A stretch of 64,000 nucleotides of DNA from DASVHS01 sp038244815 (GTDB taxonomy: Bacteria; Acidobacteriota; Thermoanaerobaculia; Gp7-AA8), in assembly GCA_038244815.1 (NCBI GenBank), contig JBBRTB010000002.1:186001-250000 (forward strand), in the 5' to 3' direction. Each line of letters starts with the position of its first letter. Within the stretch, counting starts at the first letter, position 1. The translations under genes and the position numbers were made by a program. Positions 38,076 to 46,106 of this stretch are shown here, one piece after another. The notes beneath the pieces were generated by a model. That model was not told the DNA's origin. It searched no databases and worked only from the letters and a program-made list of their open reading frames with translations.

Positions 38076-39522
38076 GACGACCTCCACGAAGTCACTACGG
38101 AGCCCGGCCGGTTGGGTTGCATCCGCCATCGTACTGGGGGCCGTTCTTGTAACAACTCTCGTCCGCCTCAACGGTCCCTCGCCCGGCTCCCAGGCGAAGG
38201 CTGCGTTCGCCACGTTGCAATCGCTGCTCGCGGAGAACCGTCCTCATCCCGTCGAGTCGCCCGCCAACCAGATCGTCCGCGACCGCATCATGGCGCGCTT
38301 CCGGGCCCTCGGCTACTCGCCCACGATCCAGCGAGGCCGCGCCTGCAGCCGGAAGTCGGGGCGCTGCGCAAACGTCGAGAACATCGTCGTCCTGCCCGCC
38401 GCGCCGGGGCAGATGATCCTGGGCGTTGCGCATTACGACTCCGTGCCGCGGGGAGCGGGGGCGTCCGACGACGGCGCGGGTGTGGTCACGATGCTCGAGT
38501 GCGCACGGCTGCTTCGCGGCGGAAAGTTCAGGAACCCGATCGGCTTCCTGATCACCGACGGGGAAGAGGCGGGACTGCTCGGCGCCGAGGCTTTCGTCGC
38601 CGACCCGGTTCTCTCAGGCAACGTGCGGGCGGTCGTCAACGTGGAGAACCGCGGCACCTCCGGGCCCAGCTACCTGTTCGAAACGAGCACGAACAATGGC
38701 GACCTCGTCCCGCTGTTCAACGCCTTGCCCCGTCCGATCTCCAGCTCCGTTTTTTACACCGTATACACGTTGCTGCCGAACGATACGGATGTCAGCGTAT
38801 TCAAACGCGCAGGAAAGATCTGTGTGAACTTCGCGGCCATCGGCGGAGTCGAGCACTACCACACCAGCTCCGACGATCTCGCACACGTCGAGCTGCGCAC
38901 TCTGCAGCATCACATCGACAACGCCGCGGGCATGCTCCGCGCGCTGGCCCAGGCCGATCTCGACCACATGCGTACCGGCAACGACGTGTTCTTCGACGTC
39001 TTCGGCTTCTTCGTCGTCTACTGGCCGTTCGGCTGGACGATCTGGATCGCCCTGGCCAGCCTGGCCGTTCTCGTGACCAGGATGCGTGGCATCCCCAGGC
39101 GTGCGATTGCGATCGGCGCTTTCCTGTTTGTCGGAGCGATCGGTCTCGCCGCGGCGATTGGCATCGTGGCGATGAGGCTGACGCCGCACCGGCTCGCTCA
39201 TCCGGAGCCTCTCGTCGCCGCGATGTGGATCGCCGGCATCGCCTGTACGTTCTTCCTCACGCGTGGCCGGCCGTGGCAGGGGGTGGCCCTGATCTGGAAC
39301 GTGATCGCGATCGCGCTGGCTCTCACTCTGCCGGGACTGAGCTTCCTGTTTCTCGTGCCGGCGATCGTGCTCAACCTGCCGGCCCGCGGGATCGTGGCCG
39401 CGGCCGTGGCGGCGACACTGCTCTTCCCGCTCGCGCTCGTGCTCTACACAGCGCTCGGCGGCGTGGCGCTGCCGATCGTGGCCGTGCTTCTGGCATTCGT
39501 GGCGTCAACAGCGACGCCGTAA
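38074..39522 (+). CDS. M28-family aminopeptidase with C-terminal membrane segments
   Basis: Zinc peptidase of 482 residues. An N-terminal membrane anchor (about residues 12-32) leads to an M28 domain with ligands in GVAHYDSVPRG, GASDDGAGVV, DGEEAGLLGAE, VNVENRG and VEHYHTSSDD, then about six membrane segments from residue 300 on, as in Fxna-like M28 proteins. The ATG at 38074 is used here; in-frame ATGs at 38062 and 38050 would overlap the DUF4097 gene by up to 26 bp, and none has a strong ribosome-binding site. It is convergent with rplQ, sharing a bidirectional terminator. Confidence 0.88.
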   Translation: MTTSTKSLRSPAGWVASAIVLGAVLVTTLVRLNGPSPGSQAKAAFATLQSLLAENRPHPVESPANQIVRDRIMARFRALGYSPTIQRGRACSRKSGRCANVENIVVLPAAPGQMILGVAHYDSVPRGAGASDDGAGVVTMLECARLLRGGKFRNPIGFLITDGEEAGLLGAEAFVADPVLSGNVRAVVNVENRGTSGPSYLFETSTNNGDLVPLFNALPRPISSSVFYTVYTLLPNDTDVSVFKRAGKICVNFAAIGGVEHYHTSSDDLAHVELRTLQHHIDNAAGMLRALAQADLDHMRTGNDVFFDVFGFFVVYWPFGWTIWIALASLAVLVTRMRGIPRRAIAIGAFLFVGAIGLAAAIGIVAMRLTPHRLAHPEPLVAAMWIAGIACTFFLTRGRPWQGVALIWNVIAIALALTLPGLSFLFLVPAIVLNLPARGIVAAAVAATLLFPLALVLYTALGGVALPIVAVLLAFVASTATP

Positions 39523-39526
39523 ATGG

Positions 39527-39553
39527 AAAAGCCCGCCGGGTGGCGGGCCTTTT
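39527..39553. terminator. Bidirectional rho-independent terminator
   Basis: AAAA-GCCCGCC-GGGT-GGCGGGC-C-TTTT can fold on either strand with a U-tract. It lies between the convergent M28 peptidase gene and rplQ and ends the ribosomal superoperon. Confidence 0.9.
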
Positions 39554-39555
39554 CG

Positions 39556-40149
39556 TTACTTGCTCTTCTTCTTGGAGGAGGTCTTCTTCTTGGGTTTACC
39601 CGAATCCTCGTCCTTGGTTTTCTTCTTCGGTTTTGCCGTCGCCTGCTTCTTCGGAGCGGCCTTCTTCTTCGGCTTCGCCTCGGCGGCCGGAGCTTCGGCG
39701 GCTTCCGCGGCGGGCTCCTCTTTCTTCTTCGCGGCCTTCTTCGGAGCTGCGGCTGCCGTTGCGGCCGGCGTGGCCTTCTGCGCTTCAGGCAGCGTGTAGC
39801 CGACGAACTCGAGGATGGCCATTTCGGCGGCGTCTCCGCGGCGCGAGCCGAGCTTGATGATGCGCGTGTAGCCACCCGGGCGATCGGTGAACCGCGGTCC
39901 GAGCGTGTCGAACAGCTTCCCGATCAGACGGTCCTCGGCGATCATCCGCGCGGCCTGCCGGCGGGAGTGAACGCTGTCGTTCTTGCCGAGGGTGACGAGT
40001 TTCTCGATGAGCGGCCGGAGCTCTTTCGCTTTCGGCAGCGTGGTCACGATGCGCTCGTTCTCGATGAGTGAGGCAAGCTGGTTGCGGAACATGGCCATGC
40101 GATGCGATGTCGTACGCCCCAGTTTGCGATTAACCATTCCATGACGCAT
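39556..40149 (-). CDS. rplQ: 50S ribosomal protein L17 with a long basic tail
   Basis: The first 118 residues are normal L17 (MRHGMVNRKLGRTTSHRMAM, RMIAEDRLIGKLFDTLGPRF, GGYTRIIKLGSRRGDAAEMA). A tail of about 75 residues made almost only of Lys, Ala, Pro and Glu follows (AAKKKEEPAAEAAEA, KPKKKTSSKKKSK). Standard L17 ends near residue 120-130, so the tail is an extension. It is the last gene of the superoperon. Confidence 0.96.
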   Translation of the reverse strand: MRHGMVNRKLGRTTSHRMAMFRNQLASLIENERIVTTLPKAKELRPLIEKLVTLGKNDSVHSRRQAARMIAEDRLIGKLFDTLGPRFTDRPGGYTRIIKLGSRRGDAAEMAILEFVGYTLPEAQKATPAATAAAAPKKAAKKKEEPAAEAAEAPAAEAKPKKKAAPKKQATAKPKKKTKDEDSGKPKKKTSSKKKSK

Positions 40150-40155
40150 TCGTCG

Positions 40156-41142
40156 TTACTCCCGCACCTCGGCGCCGCTGCGCGGCACGCGAGACATTCC
40201 GAACGACAGACCGAGCGAGGCCAGGACGTCCTTGATCTCGTCGAGCGACTTCCGGCCGAAGTTCTTCGTTGACAGCATCTCACGCTCGGTGCGCTGCACG
40301 AGATCACCGAGGGTACGGATGTTGGCGTTCTTGAGGCAGTTGGCGGAGCGGACCGAGAGGTCGAGCTCCTCGATGGGCTTGGCCAGCATCTCCGCGAGAC
40401 GGGGATCGACTTCCGGCGCCGCCGTCTCTTCGACGGTCTCGCCGCGGCTCTCGAAGGCGCTGAAGATGCGCAGGTGATCGCCGAGCAGCTCGGCGGCCAG
40501 GCTGATCGCTTCCTGCGGAGAGACCGCACCGTTGGTCCACACCTCGAGGATCAGACGGTCGTAGTCGGTCATCTGGCCGACGCGCGCCCCTTCCACGTGA
40601 TAGTTCACGCGGCGGACGGGCGAATGGATCGAGTCGATGGGGATGTAGCCGAGCGGAAGATCGGAGTCGGCGTTGCGGTCGGCCACCTGATAACCGCGGC
40701 CCCGCTTCAGGCGCGCTTCCAGCTTCAGCGAGCCTTCCTTCGACAGCGTAGCGATGTGCGCGGAGGGATCGAGGATCTCGATGTCCGCGTCTTCCTCGAA
40801 ATCGGCGGCGGTAACGACACCGGGGCCTTTCTTCTCGAGGTAGAGAGTCTTGGGACCCTCGCCGTGCAGCTTGAAGGCCACCTGCTTGAGATTGAGAACG
40901 ACGTCGGTCATGTCTTCGACCACGCCGGTGAGCGACGAGAACTCGTGAAGAACGCCCTCGACCCGCACCGCGGTCACGGCCGCACCCTCGATCGAGGAAA
41001 GCAGGACGCGGCGCAGAGCGTTGCCGATCGTCGTACCGAAGCCGCGCTCGAACGGCTGCGCGATGAATCGTCCGTAGTTCGGCGTGAGGGTTTCGGGATC
41101 GTAATCGAGTTTCTTCGGCTTCTGAAAATCTGACCACAACAT
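40156..41142 (-). CDS. rpoA: RNA polymerase alpha subunit
   Basis: Alpha subunit of 328 residues. The N-terminal assembly domain has RGFGTTIGNALRRVLLSS and VRRVNYHVEGARVGQMTDYD. The C-terminal domain for UP-element and activator contacts ends with LGRKSLDEI-like NFGRKSLDEIKDVLASLGLS. It lies between rpsD and rplQ as in most alpha operons, after an 84-bp gap with a predicted RNA three-way junction. Confidence 0.98.
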   Translation of the reverse strand: MLWSDFQKPKKLDYDPETLTPNYGRFIAQPFERGFGTTIGNALRRVLLSSIEGAAVTAVRVEGVLHEFSSLTGVVEDMTDVVLNLKQVAFKLHGEGPKTLYLEKKGPGVVTAADFEEDADIEILDPSAHIATLSKEGSLKLEARLKRGRGYQVADRNADSDLPLGYIPIDSIHSPVRRVNYHVEGARVGQMTDYDRLILEVWTNGAVSPQEAISLAAELLGDHLRIFSAFESRGETVEETAAPEVDPRLAEMLAKPIEELDLSVRSANCLKNANIRTLGDLVQRTEREMLSTKNFGRKSLDEIKDVLASLGLSFGMSRVPRSGAEVRE

Positions 41143-41160
41143 GTGAGCGGCCTCCTCAAA

Positions 41161-41216
41161 GACGCATGGCCAGCTCTGTAACCGGCCGGAGCCGACGGGA
41201 GAGTCGGACCTGCGTC
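41161..41216 (-). promoter_or_regulatory. Predicted RNA three-way junction between rpsD and rpoA
   Basis: GACGCA (41161-41166) pairs with TGCGTC (41211-41216) and encloses two hairpins: GGCCAG/CCGGCC (41168-41173 with 41182-41187, one mismatch) and CCGAC/GTCGG (41192-41196 with 41203-41207). The structure lies just before rpoA and after the gene for S4, the usual autoregulator of alpha operons. Confidence 0.45.
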
Positions 41217-41226
41217 AAAAAATGGT

Positions 41227-41853
41227 TTACTTCGAGTAGAGTTCGACGATGAGCTGTTCCTGGATCGGGAGACGGATGTCTTCGCGCTTCGGGAGATCCT
41301 GAACGGTTCCGCGGAACTGTTCAGCGTTGAGCTCGAGCCATGACGGAACGCCGCGGCCCGCTGCTGTTTCGACGGACTGGCGGATTTGTTCGTTCTTGCG
41401 GCTCTTTTCGCGAACCTGGACGACATCCCCTTTCTTCGCCTGATAGGAGGGGATGTTGATCTTCTTGCCGTTCACTTCGATGTGCCCGTGACGGACGAGC
41501 TGCCGGGCCTGGGCGCGCGACGCCGCGAACCCGAGCGAGTACACCACGTTGTCGAGCCGAAGCTCGAGCTGGCGCAGCAGGTTGTCGCCGGTGACGCCGC
41601 TCTTCTTGGCCGCTCGCTGGAAATAGAGGCGGAACTGGCTCTCCAGAAGCCCGTAGATGCGCTTGACCTTCTGCTTCTCGCGAAGCTGAAGACCATAGCC
41701 GAGGACTTTGGAGCGGCGACGGCCGTGCTGGCCGGGCGCGTAGTTGCGGCGCTCGATGGCGCACTTGTCCTTGAAACACCGATCGCCCTTCAAAAAGAGC
41801 TTCATACCCTCACGCCGGCAAAGCCGGCAGACGGGGTCAGAATAACGAGCCAC
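41227..41853 (-). CDS. rpsD: 30S ribosomal protein S4
   Basis: S4 of 208 residues with the zinc-type N-terminus (CRLCRREG and a later Cys in CFKDKCAIERR), the S4 RNA-binding domain (LRLDNVVYSLGFAASRAQAR, VRHGHIEVNGKKINIPSYQA) and the usual C-terminus. In other bacteria S4 represses its own operon. Structured gaps flank the gene on both sides. Confidence 0.98.
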   Translation of the reverse strand: MARYSDPVCRLCRREGMKLFLKGDRCFKDKCAIERRNYAPGQHGRRRSKVLGYGLQLREKQKVKRIYGLLESQFRLYFQRAAKKSGVTGDNLLRQLELRLDNVVYSLGFAASRAQARQLVRHGHIEVNGKKINIPSYQAKKGDVVQVREKSRKNEQIRQSVETAAGRGVPSWLELNAEQFRGTVQDLPKREDIRLPIQEQLIVELYSK

Positions 41854-41902
41854 TATGCCTCCTGAACTGTTCGGACCCGCATCGTGATTGAGGCGTTCCG
41901 CA

Positions 41903-41925
41903 TACGCCGGCTGCTGCTCGGCGTA
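41903..41925 (-). promoter_or_regulatory. Hairpin in the rpsK-rpsD gap
   Basis: TACGCCG (41903-41909) pairs with CGGCGTA (41919-41925) around a nine-base loop in the 92-bp spacer before rpsD. This is one of the longer spacers in the superoperon and a possible regulatory or processing site. Confidence 0.35.
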
Positions 41926-41945
41926 ACTCGACTACGTGGAAACGG

Positions 41946-42359
41946 TCAGACCCGGCGCCGCTTCGGCGGCCGGCAACCGTTGTGGGGAATCGGGGTCACA
42001 TCCTTGATCGACTTGATATCCAGCCCTGAAGCGGCCAGAGCGCGGATGGCTGATTCACGTCCCGCGCCGGGACCCTTCACCTTGACGTCGACGCTGCGCA
42101 CACCGTGCTCCTGGGCCAGCTGGGCGGCGTTCTGTGCCGCCACCTGCGCCGCGAACGGAGTGCCCTTGCGCGATCCCTTGAAACCGATGCGGCCGGCGCT
42201 CGACCAGGCCAGGATGTTCCCGACCGGATCGGCGATGGCCACGATGGTGTTGTTGAACGTGGCCGCGATCGAGGCGATGCCGTGAGGAATGCTCTTGCGC
42301 TCCTTCTTCTTCGTGCCGGCCCGGCGCTGTCCCTGTTTCGGTGCTCTTGCAGTTGCCAT
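41946..42359 (-). CDS. rpsK: 30S ribosomal protein S11
   Basis: S11 of 137 residues with SIPHGIASIAATFNNTIVAI, GSRKGTPFAAQVAAQNAAQL and GPGAGRESAIRALAASGLDI, ending in the conserved PHNGCRPPKRRRV. It lies 13 bp after rpsM. The N-terminal 25 residues are a basic extension common in the family. Confidence 0.98.
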   Translation of the reverse strand: MATARAPKQGQRRAGTKKKERKSIPHGIASIAATFNNTIVAIADPVGNILAWSSAGRIGFKGSRKGTPFAAQVAAQNAAQLAQEHGVRSVDVKVKGPGAGRESAIRALAASGLDIKSIKDVTPIPHNGCRPPKRRRV

Positions 42360-42372
42360 TGCGTGTTATCCC

Positions 42373-42756
42373 TTATTTCTTCGTTGCTTTTTTCTTGCCG
42401 GCAACAGCGCCCTTGCGCGGTCCCTTGCGGGTGCGGGCGTTGGTGTGCGTGCGCTGACCGCGCACAGGGAGACCGCGTCGATGGCGCATGCCGCGGTAAC
42501 AGTTGATCTCCATCAGCCGCTTGATGTCGAGGCCGACATCCTTGCGGAGGTCGCCCTCCACCTTGCCCTCATCCGTGATCACCTGACGGATCTTGCGCAC
42601 GTCGTCCTCGGTCAGATCCTTGACCCGGACGTCGCGGTTGACCTGCGCCTTCTCGAGGATGTCGTTCGAGCGCGAGCGGCCGATGCCGAAGATGTAGGTG
42701 AGGCCGATTTCGACTCTCTTGTTCAGTGGGAGATCGACGCCTGCGATACGTGCCAT
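42373..42756 (-). CDS. rpsM: 30S ribosomal protein S13
   Basis: S13 of 127 residues starting MARIAGVDLPLNKRVEIGLT, with the H2TH region and C-terminal GLPVRGQRTHTNARTRKGP followed by a basic tail. It lies between rpmJ (6 bp upstream) and rpsK. Confidence 0.98.
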   Translation of the reverse strand: MARIAGVDLPLNKRVEIGLTYIFGIGRSRSNDILEKAQVNRDVRVKDLTEDDVRKIRQVITDEGKVEGDLRKDVGLDIKRLMEINCYRGMRHRRGLPVRGQRTHTNARTRKGPRKGAVAGKKKATKK

Positions 42757-42762
42757 TCTTTC

Positions 42763-42876
42763 TTATCCCTGTCGTTGTTTATGTTTCGGATTTTCGCAAA
42801 TGATGCGGATCACGCCCTGACGGCGCACGATCTTGCATTTGGTGCAGATTTTCTTGACTGACGATCGGACTTTCAT
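42763..42876 (-). CDS. rpmJ: 50S ribosomal protein L36
   Basis: Tiny zinc-ribbon protein of 37 residues, MKVRSSVKKICTKCKIVRRQ followed by a second half with a Cys and the conserved NPKHKQRQG. The zinc ligands are CTKC, a Cys and a His. It starts one base after the infA stop, so it is translationally coupled. Confidence 0.97.
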   Translation of the reverse strand: MKVRSSVKKICTKCKIVRRQGVIRIICENPKHKQRQG

Positions 42877-42877
42877 T

Positions 42878-43096
42878 TCATTTGTACCTATAGATGATTC
42901 TGCCGCGCGTGAGGTCGTACGGCGACAACTCCACGAGGACTTTGTCACCCGGAAGAATTCGAATGAAGTGTTTGCGCATCTTGCCGGAGATGTGAGCGAG
43001 CACCTTGTGTTTGTTCTCCAGCTCGACCTGAAACATCGCGTTCGGCAATGTCTCGAGCACCGTCGCCGTCACTTCGATCGCTTCTTCCTTCGACAT
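42878..43096 (-). CDS. infA: Translation initiation factor IF-1
   Basis: S1/OB-fold factor of 72 residues (MSKEEAIEVTATVLETLPNA, VLAHISGKMRKHFIRILPGD, SPYDLTRGRIIYRYK). It binds the ribosomal A site during initiation. It lies between map and rpmJ as in many spc-alpha operons, after a 40-bp spacer with a small palindrome. Confidence 0.97.
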   Translation of the reverse strand: MSKEEAIEVTATVLETLPNAMFQVELENKHKVLAHISGKMRKHFIRILPGDKVLVELSPYDLTRGRIIYRYK

Positions 43097-43111
43097 AGTT
43101 CCTTTCTGTCC

Positions 43112-43133
43112 ATGGGGCCGGGTTCGACCCCAT
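43112..43133. repeat. Palindrome ATGGGG-N10-CCCCAT between map and infA
   Basis: Arms at 43112-43117 and 43128-43133 enclose GGTTCGA-like sequence. It looks like a T-arm at first sight, but no tRNA surrounds it. Confidence 0.35.
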
Positions 43134-43136
43134 TCG

Positions 43137-43961
43137 TTACCTTCCCAATACCATCGGACCCTTCGCCGTGATGGCCACGGAGTGCTCGAAATGCGCCGCC
43201 AGCGTGCCGTCCAGCGTCCGCGCCGTCCAGCCGTCGCTGTCCGTCCTGACGTCCTGCATCATCCCGCCACCCGTGGCGCGGCTCAGGCGCGACGCCAGCT
43301 TCGAACCGATCTCGCAAAGCATCGGCTCGATCGCCAGGACCATGCCCTCGCGCAACTCCAGTCCCCTGCCCCGCTTGCCGTAGTTGTAAACCTGAGGCTC
43401 CTCGTGCATCCGGCGGCCGATGCCATGACCGACAAAGTTGCGGATGACGTGAAATCCTCGCGATTCGGCATGTTCCTGACAGGCCTCACCGATGTCGCCC
43501 AGGTGCCTCCCCGGCCGCATCTCCTCGATGGCCAGATCGAGACATTCCTTCGTCGTAAGCATCAGCTCGGCGGCTCGCTCGGCCACCTTCCCCACCGGAA
43601 TGGTGATGGCGCCGTCGCCCACGAACCCCTCGAAGATCGCTCCGAAATCGAGGCCGAGGATGTCGCCCTCCTGGAGCTTCCCGCGATTGGGGATACCGTG
43701 CACGATGACGTCGTTAACTGACGCACAGACGACCGCCGGATAGGGCGGAAGGCTCATCGGTGCGTAGCCCTTGAAAGGCGACTTGGCACCGCGTTTCCCG
43801 AGCTCCTCTTCCGCGACAGCATTGAGCTGTGCGGTCGTGGCACCCGGTTTCACCATCCCGCGCATGATCTCCAGGATTTCCAGAACGATTCTGTTCGCGC
43901 GATCCATGATCTGGATCTCCTCGCGCGTTTTCAGAATGGGTCCCTTCATCCGGTCAAGCAT
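43137..43961 (-). CDS. map: Type I methionine aminopeptidase
   Basis: Removes the initiator methionine from new proteins. The 274-residue enzyme has the pita-bread motifs YPAVVCASVNDVIVHGIPN, LGLDFGAIFEGFVGDGAIT (two Asp ligands), NFVGHGIGRRMHEEPQVYNY (His), and the Glu ligands in AIEPMLCE and FEHSVAIT. Start choice is uncertain: the ATG at 43961, a GTG at 43967 and an ATG at 43949 are all in frame; AGGTGA lies just before 43961. It follows adk after 6 bp. Confidence 0.96.
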   Translation of the reverse strand: MLDRMKGPILKTREEIQIMDRANRIVLEILEIMRGMVKPGATTAQLNAVAEEELGKRGAKSPFKGYAPMSLPPYPAVVCASVNDVIVHGIPNRGKLQEGDILGLDFGAIFEGFVGDGAITIPVGKVAERAAELMLTTKECLDLAIEEMRPGRHLGDIGEACQEHAESRGFHVIRNFVGHGIGRRMHEEPQVYNYGKRGRGLELREGMVLAIEPMLCEIGSKLASRLSRATGGGMMQDVRTDSDGWTARTLDGTLAAHFEHSVAITAKGPMVLGR

Positions 43962-43967
43962 GCTCAC

Positions 43968-44609
43968 CTACGACAATGACTGTTCAATTCGTTCAAAGAC
44001 CTGATCGACGGGACCAACCCCGTCGACTTCCTTCAACCACTTCTTCGACTTGTAGTAATCGGCGACCGGAGCCGTCTGCCTGTGAAACGACTCCAGGCGA
44101 TTCCGGACCGCACCCTCGGTGTCGTCCGGCCTGGCCACCAGTTCCCCGCCGTCGCGATCGCAGACTCCAGCCACCTTGGGCGGCTGGTTCTCTAAATGGT
44201 AAATCGCCCCACATTGCGCACACGTGCGGCGCAGGGCAATCCGCTTGACGATGGCTTCGTCGGGGACCAGTAGCCGCAAAACCCGGAGCGGCTCCGATCC
44301 ATTCCCTGAGACCAGCGCGTCCAGTTTCTCGGCCTGGACCAGGGTCCGCGGGAACCCGTCCAGGATGAACCCTTTCTTCGCATCCGGCCTGGCCAGACGC
44401 TCGCGGATCATCCCGATCATGATGTCGTCCGAGACGAGCGCGCCCGATTTCATGATTGCATCGGCCTGCTGCCCCAGCGGCGAGCCGTCGGCCACCGCCT
44501 CCCGCAACATGTCCCCGGTGGAGATATGGGGGATCCCGAAGCGGCCGGCCAGCCGCTTCGCCTGCGTCCCTTTTCCGCTCCCCGGCGGTCCGATGAAGAT
44601 CAAGTTCAT
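43968..44609 (-). CDS. adk: Adenylate kinase
   Basis: Converts AMP and ATP to two ADP. The 213-residue long-form enzyme has P-loop GPPGSGKGTQ, NMP-binding HISTGDMLREAV, GFILDGFPRT, and a LID with a metal-type pattern CAQCGAIYH plus CDRDGG (three Cys, one Asp), which suggests bound zinc. The ATG at 44609 opens at the conserved MNLIFIGPPG. The sequence upstream to secY is a heptamer hairpin that can be read in frame but is not part of the protein family. Confidence 0.97.
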   Translation of the reverse strand: MNLIFIGPPGSGKGTQAKRLAGRFGIPHISTGDMLREAVADGSPLGQQADAIMKSGALVSDDIMIGMIRERLARPDAKKGFILDGFPRTLVQAEKLDALVSGNGSEPLRVLRLLVPDEAIVKRIALRRTCAQCGAIYHLENQPPKVAGVCDRDGGELVARPDDTEGAVRNRLESFHRQTAPVADYYKSKKWLKEVDGVGPVDQVFERIEQSLS

Positions 44610-44621
44610 TCGTTCTGTCCG

Positions 44622-44678
44622 AGGCCTCGGGCCTCGGATCCCGCCCGCCTGGGTGGGTGTGTCCGAGGCCCGAGGCCT
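44622..44678. repeat. Inverted heptamer hairpin between secY and adk
   Basis: AGGCCTCGGGCCTCGGA (44622-44638) and TCCGAGGCCCGAGGCCT (44662-44678) are perfect 17-bp arms, each holding two GGCCTCG/CGAGGCC units, around a 23-base loop. In the mRNA this is a very stable hairpin placed just before the adk start. Confidence 0.88.
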
Positions 44679-44695
44679 GAAGCCCGCGGCCTGTT

Positions 44696-46105
44696 TCATC
44701 CCCTGCGTCCTCTCACCCGGCCGCGCTTCATGAATCCGTCGTAGTTGCGCATGACCAGCTGGGATTCGATCTGCTGAATCGTGTCCATGGCCACACCCAC
44801 GACGATCAGAAGCGACGTTCCGCCAAAGTAGAAGTTGATGCCCATGCCTTCCGTCAACCACACGGGCAGGAAGCGGTCGAGTGCAGCACCGGCCCCGAAT
44901 GGCAGCTGCGCCACGTGAATACCGGAGATGAGGAACTCCGGCAGCACGCACACGGCGGCGAGATACACCGAACCGACGAACGTGATGCGCGTGAGCACGC
45001 GGTCGATGTAGTCGGAGGTCTTCTTGCCCGGACGGATGCCCGGGATGAAGCCGCCGTATTTGCGCATGTTGTCGGCCGTATCGACCGGGTTGAAGACGAT
45101 CGAGGTGTAGAAGTATCCGAAGAAGATGATGCCGATGACCTCGAGCAGGTAGTACAGCGGCTCGCCGCTGCGCAGCTGCGCGGCGATGGCCTGCGACCAC
45201 GGCGCCTTGATCATCGAGGCCATCGTCGTGGGAATGACGAGAATCGACGACGCGAAGATGACCGGGATGACGCCGGCGGTGTTCACGCGCAACGGCAGGT
45301 AGGTGTTTGCTCCGCCGTAGACCTTGCGGCCCACGACGCGCTTCGCGTACTGCACGGGGATCCGCCGCTGCGCCCGTTCCATGAACACGACGAACGCCAC
45401 GACGATCGTCATGAAGACCACCAGGAACAGCATGGCGAACAGATTGTGCTGTCCGGTGCGGATGTCGTCGATGGTCGTGATCACCGCATGGGGCAGGTTG
45501 ACGACGATGCCGGCGAAGATGATGAGGGAGATGCCGTTGCCGATTCCCCGCTCCGAGATCTGCTCGCCCAGCCACATGATGAACGAGGTGCCCGTCGTCA
45601 GCGTGAGCACGGTCATGATCGGGAAGCCCAGTCCCCACATCGCGTCCTGAACCTGGGGAGGAACCAGCGGCGCGCCACCCGGTGAAGACTGCGCCTTCAG
45701 CCAGAACGCCACACCGAGCGACTGGATGACCGACAGCATGATCGTCCCGTAACGCGTGTACTGATTGATCTTGCGGCGCCCCATCTCTCCTTCCTTGGAG
45801 AGTTTCTCGAGGTACGGCCAGACCACGGTGAGGAGCTGCAGGATGATCGACGCCGAGATGTACGGCATGATGCCGAGCGCGAAGACCGACAGACGGCGCA
45901 GCGCGCCGCCGGAGAAGAGGTCGAGGAAACCGAATACGCCGCCCGACATGGCCTTGAAGAATTCGGCCAGCGCCACTGGGTCGACGCCTGGCGTGGGGAT
46001 GTGAGATCCCAGCCGGTACACGCCCAGCAGCAGAAACGTGAAAATGATCCGCCGGCGCAGATCGGGGATCGCGAAGATGTTCCGGAACGTCTCTGCGAAT
46101 TTCAC
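44696..46105 (-). CDS. secY: Protein translocase subunit SecY
   Basis: Central channel of the Sec translocon, 469 residues, ten membrane segments. Typical parts are RRRIIFTFLLLGVYRLGSHI, MPYISASIILQLLTVVWPYL, GIGNGISLIIFAGIVVNLPH, and RIPVQYAKRVVGRKVYGG for the cytosolic loop that meets the ribosome. It starts one base after rplO ends, the usual arrangement. Confidence 0.98.
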   Translation of the reverse strand: MKFAETFRNIFAIPDLRRRIIFTFLLLGVYRLGSHIPTPGVDPVALAEFFKAMSGGVFGFLDLFSGGALRRLSVFALGIMPYISASIILQLLTVVWPYLEKLSKEGEMGRRKINQYTRYGTIMLSVIQSLGVAFWLKAQSSPGGAPLVPPQVQDAMWGLGFPIMTVLTLTTGTSFIMWLGEQISERGIGNGISLIIFAGIVVNLPHAVITTIDDIRTGQHNLFAMLFLVVFMTIVVAFVVFMERAQRRIPVQYAKRVVGRKVYGGANTYLPLRVNTAGVIPVIFASSILVIPTTMASMIKAPWSQAIAAQLRSGEPLYYLLEVIGIIFFGYFYTSIVFNPVDTADNMRKYGGFIPGIRPGKKTSDYIDRVLTRITFVGSVYLAAVCVLPEFLISGIHVAQLPFGAGAALDRFLPVWLTEGMGINFYFGGTSLLIVVGVAMDTIQQIESQLVMRNYDGFMKRGRVRGRRG

Positions 46106-46106
46106 T

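Noticed and set aside
43105..43136. tRNA-like GGGTTCGACCCC arm
   Set aside because: No acceptor, D or anticodon arms surround it; it is a palindrome in the map-infA spacer.
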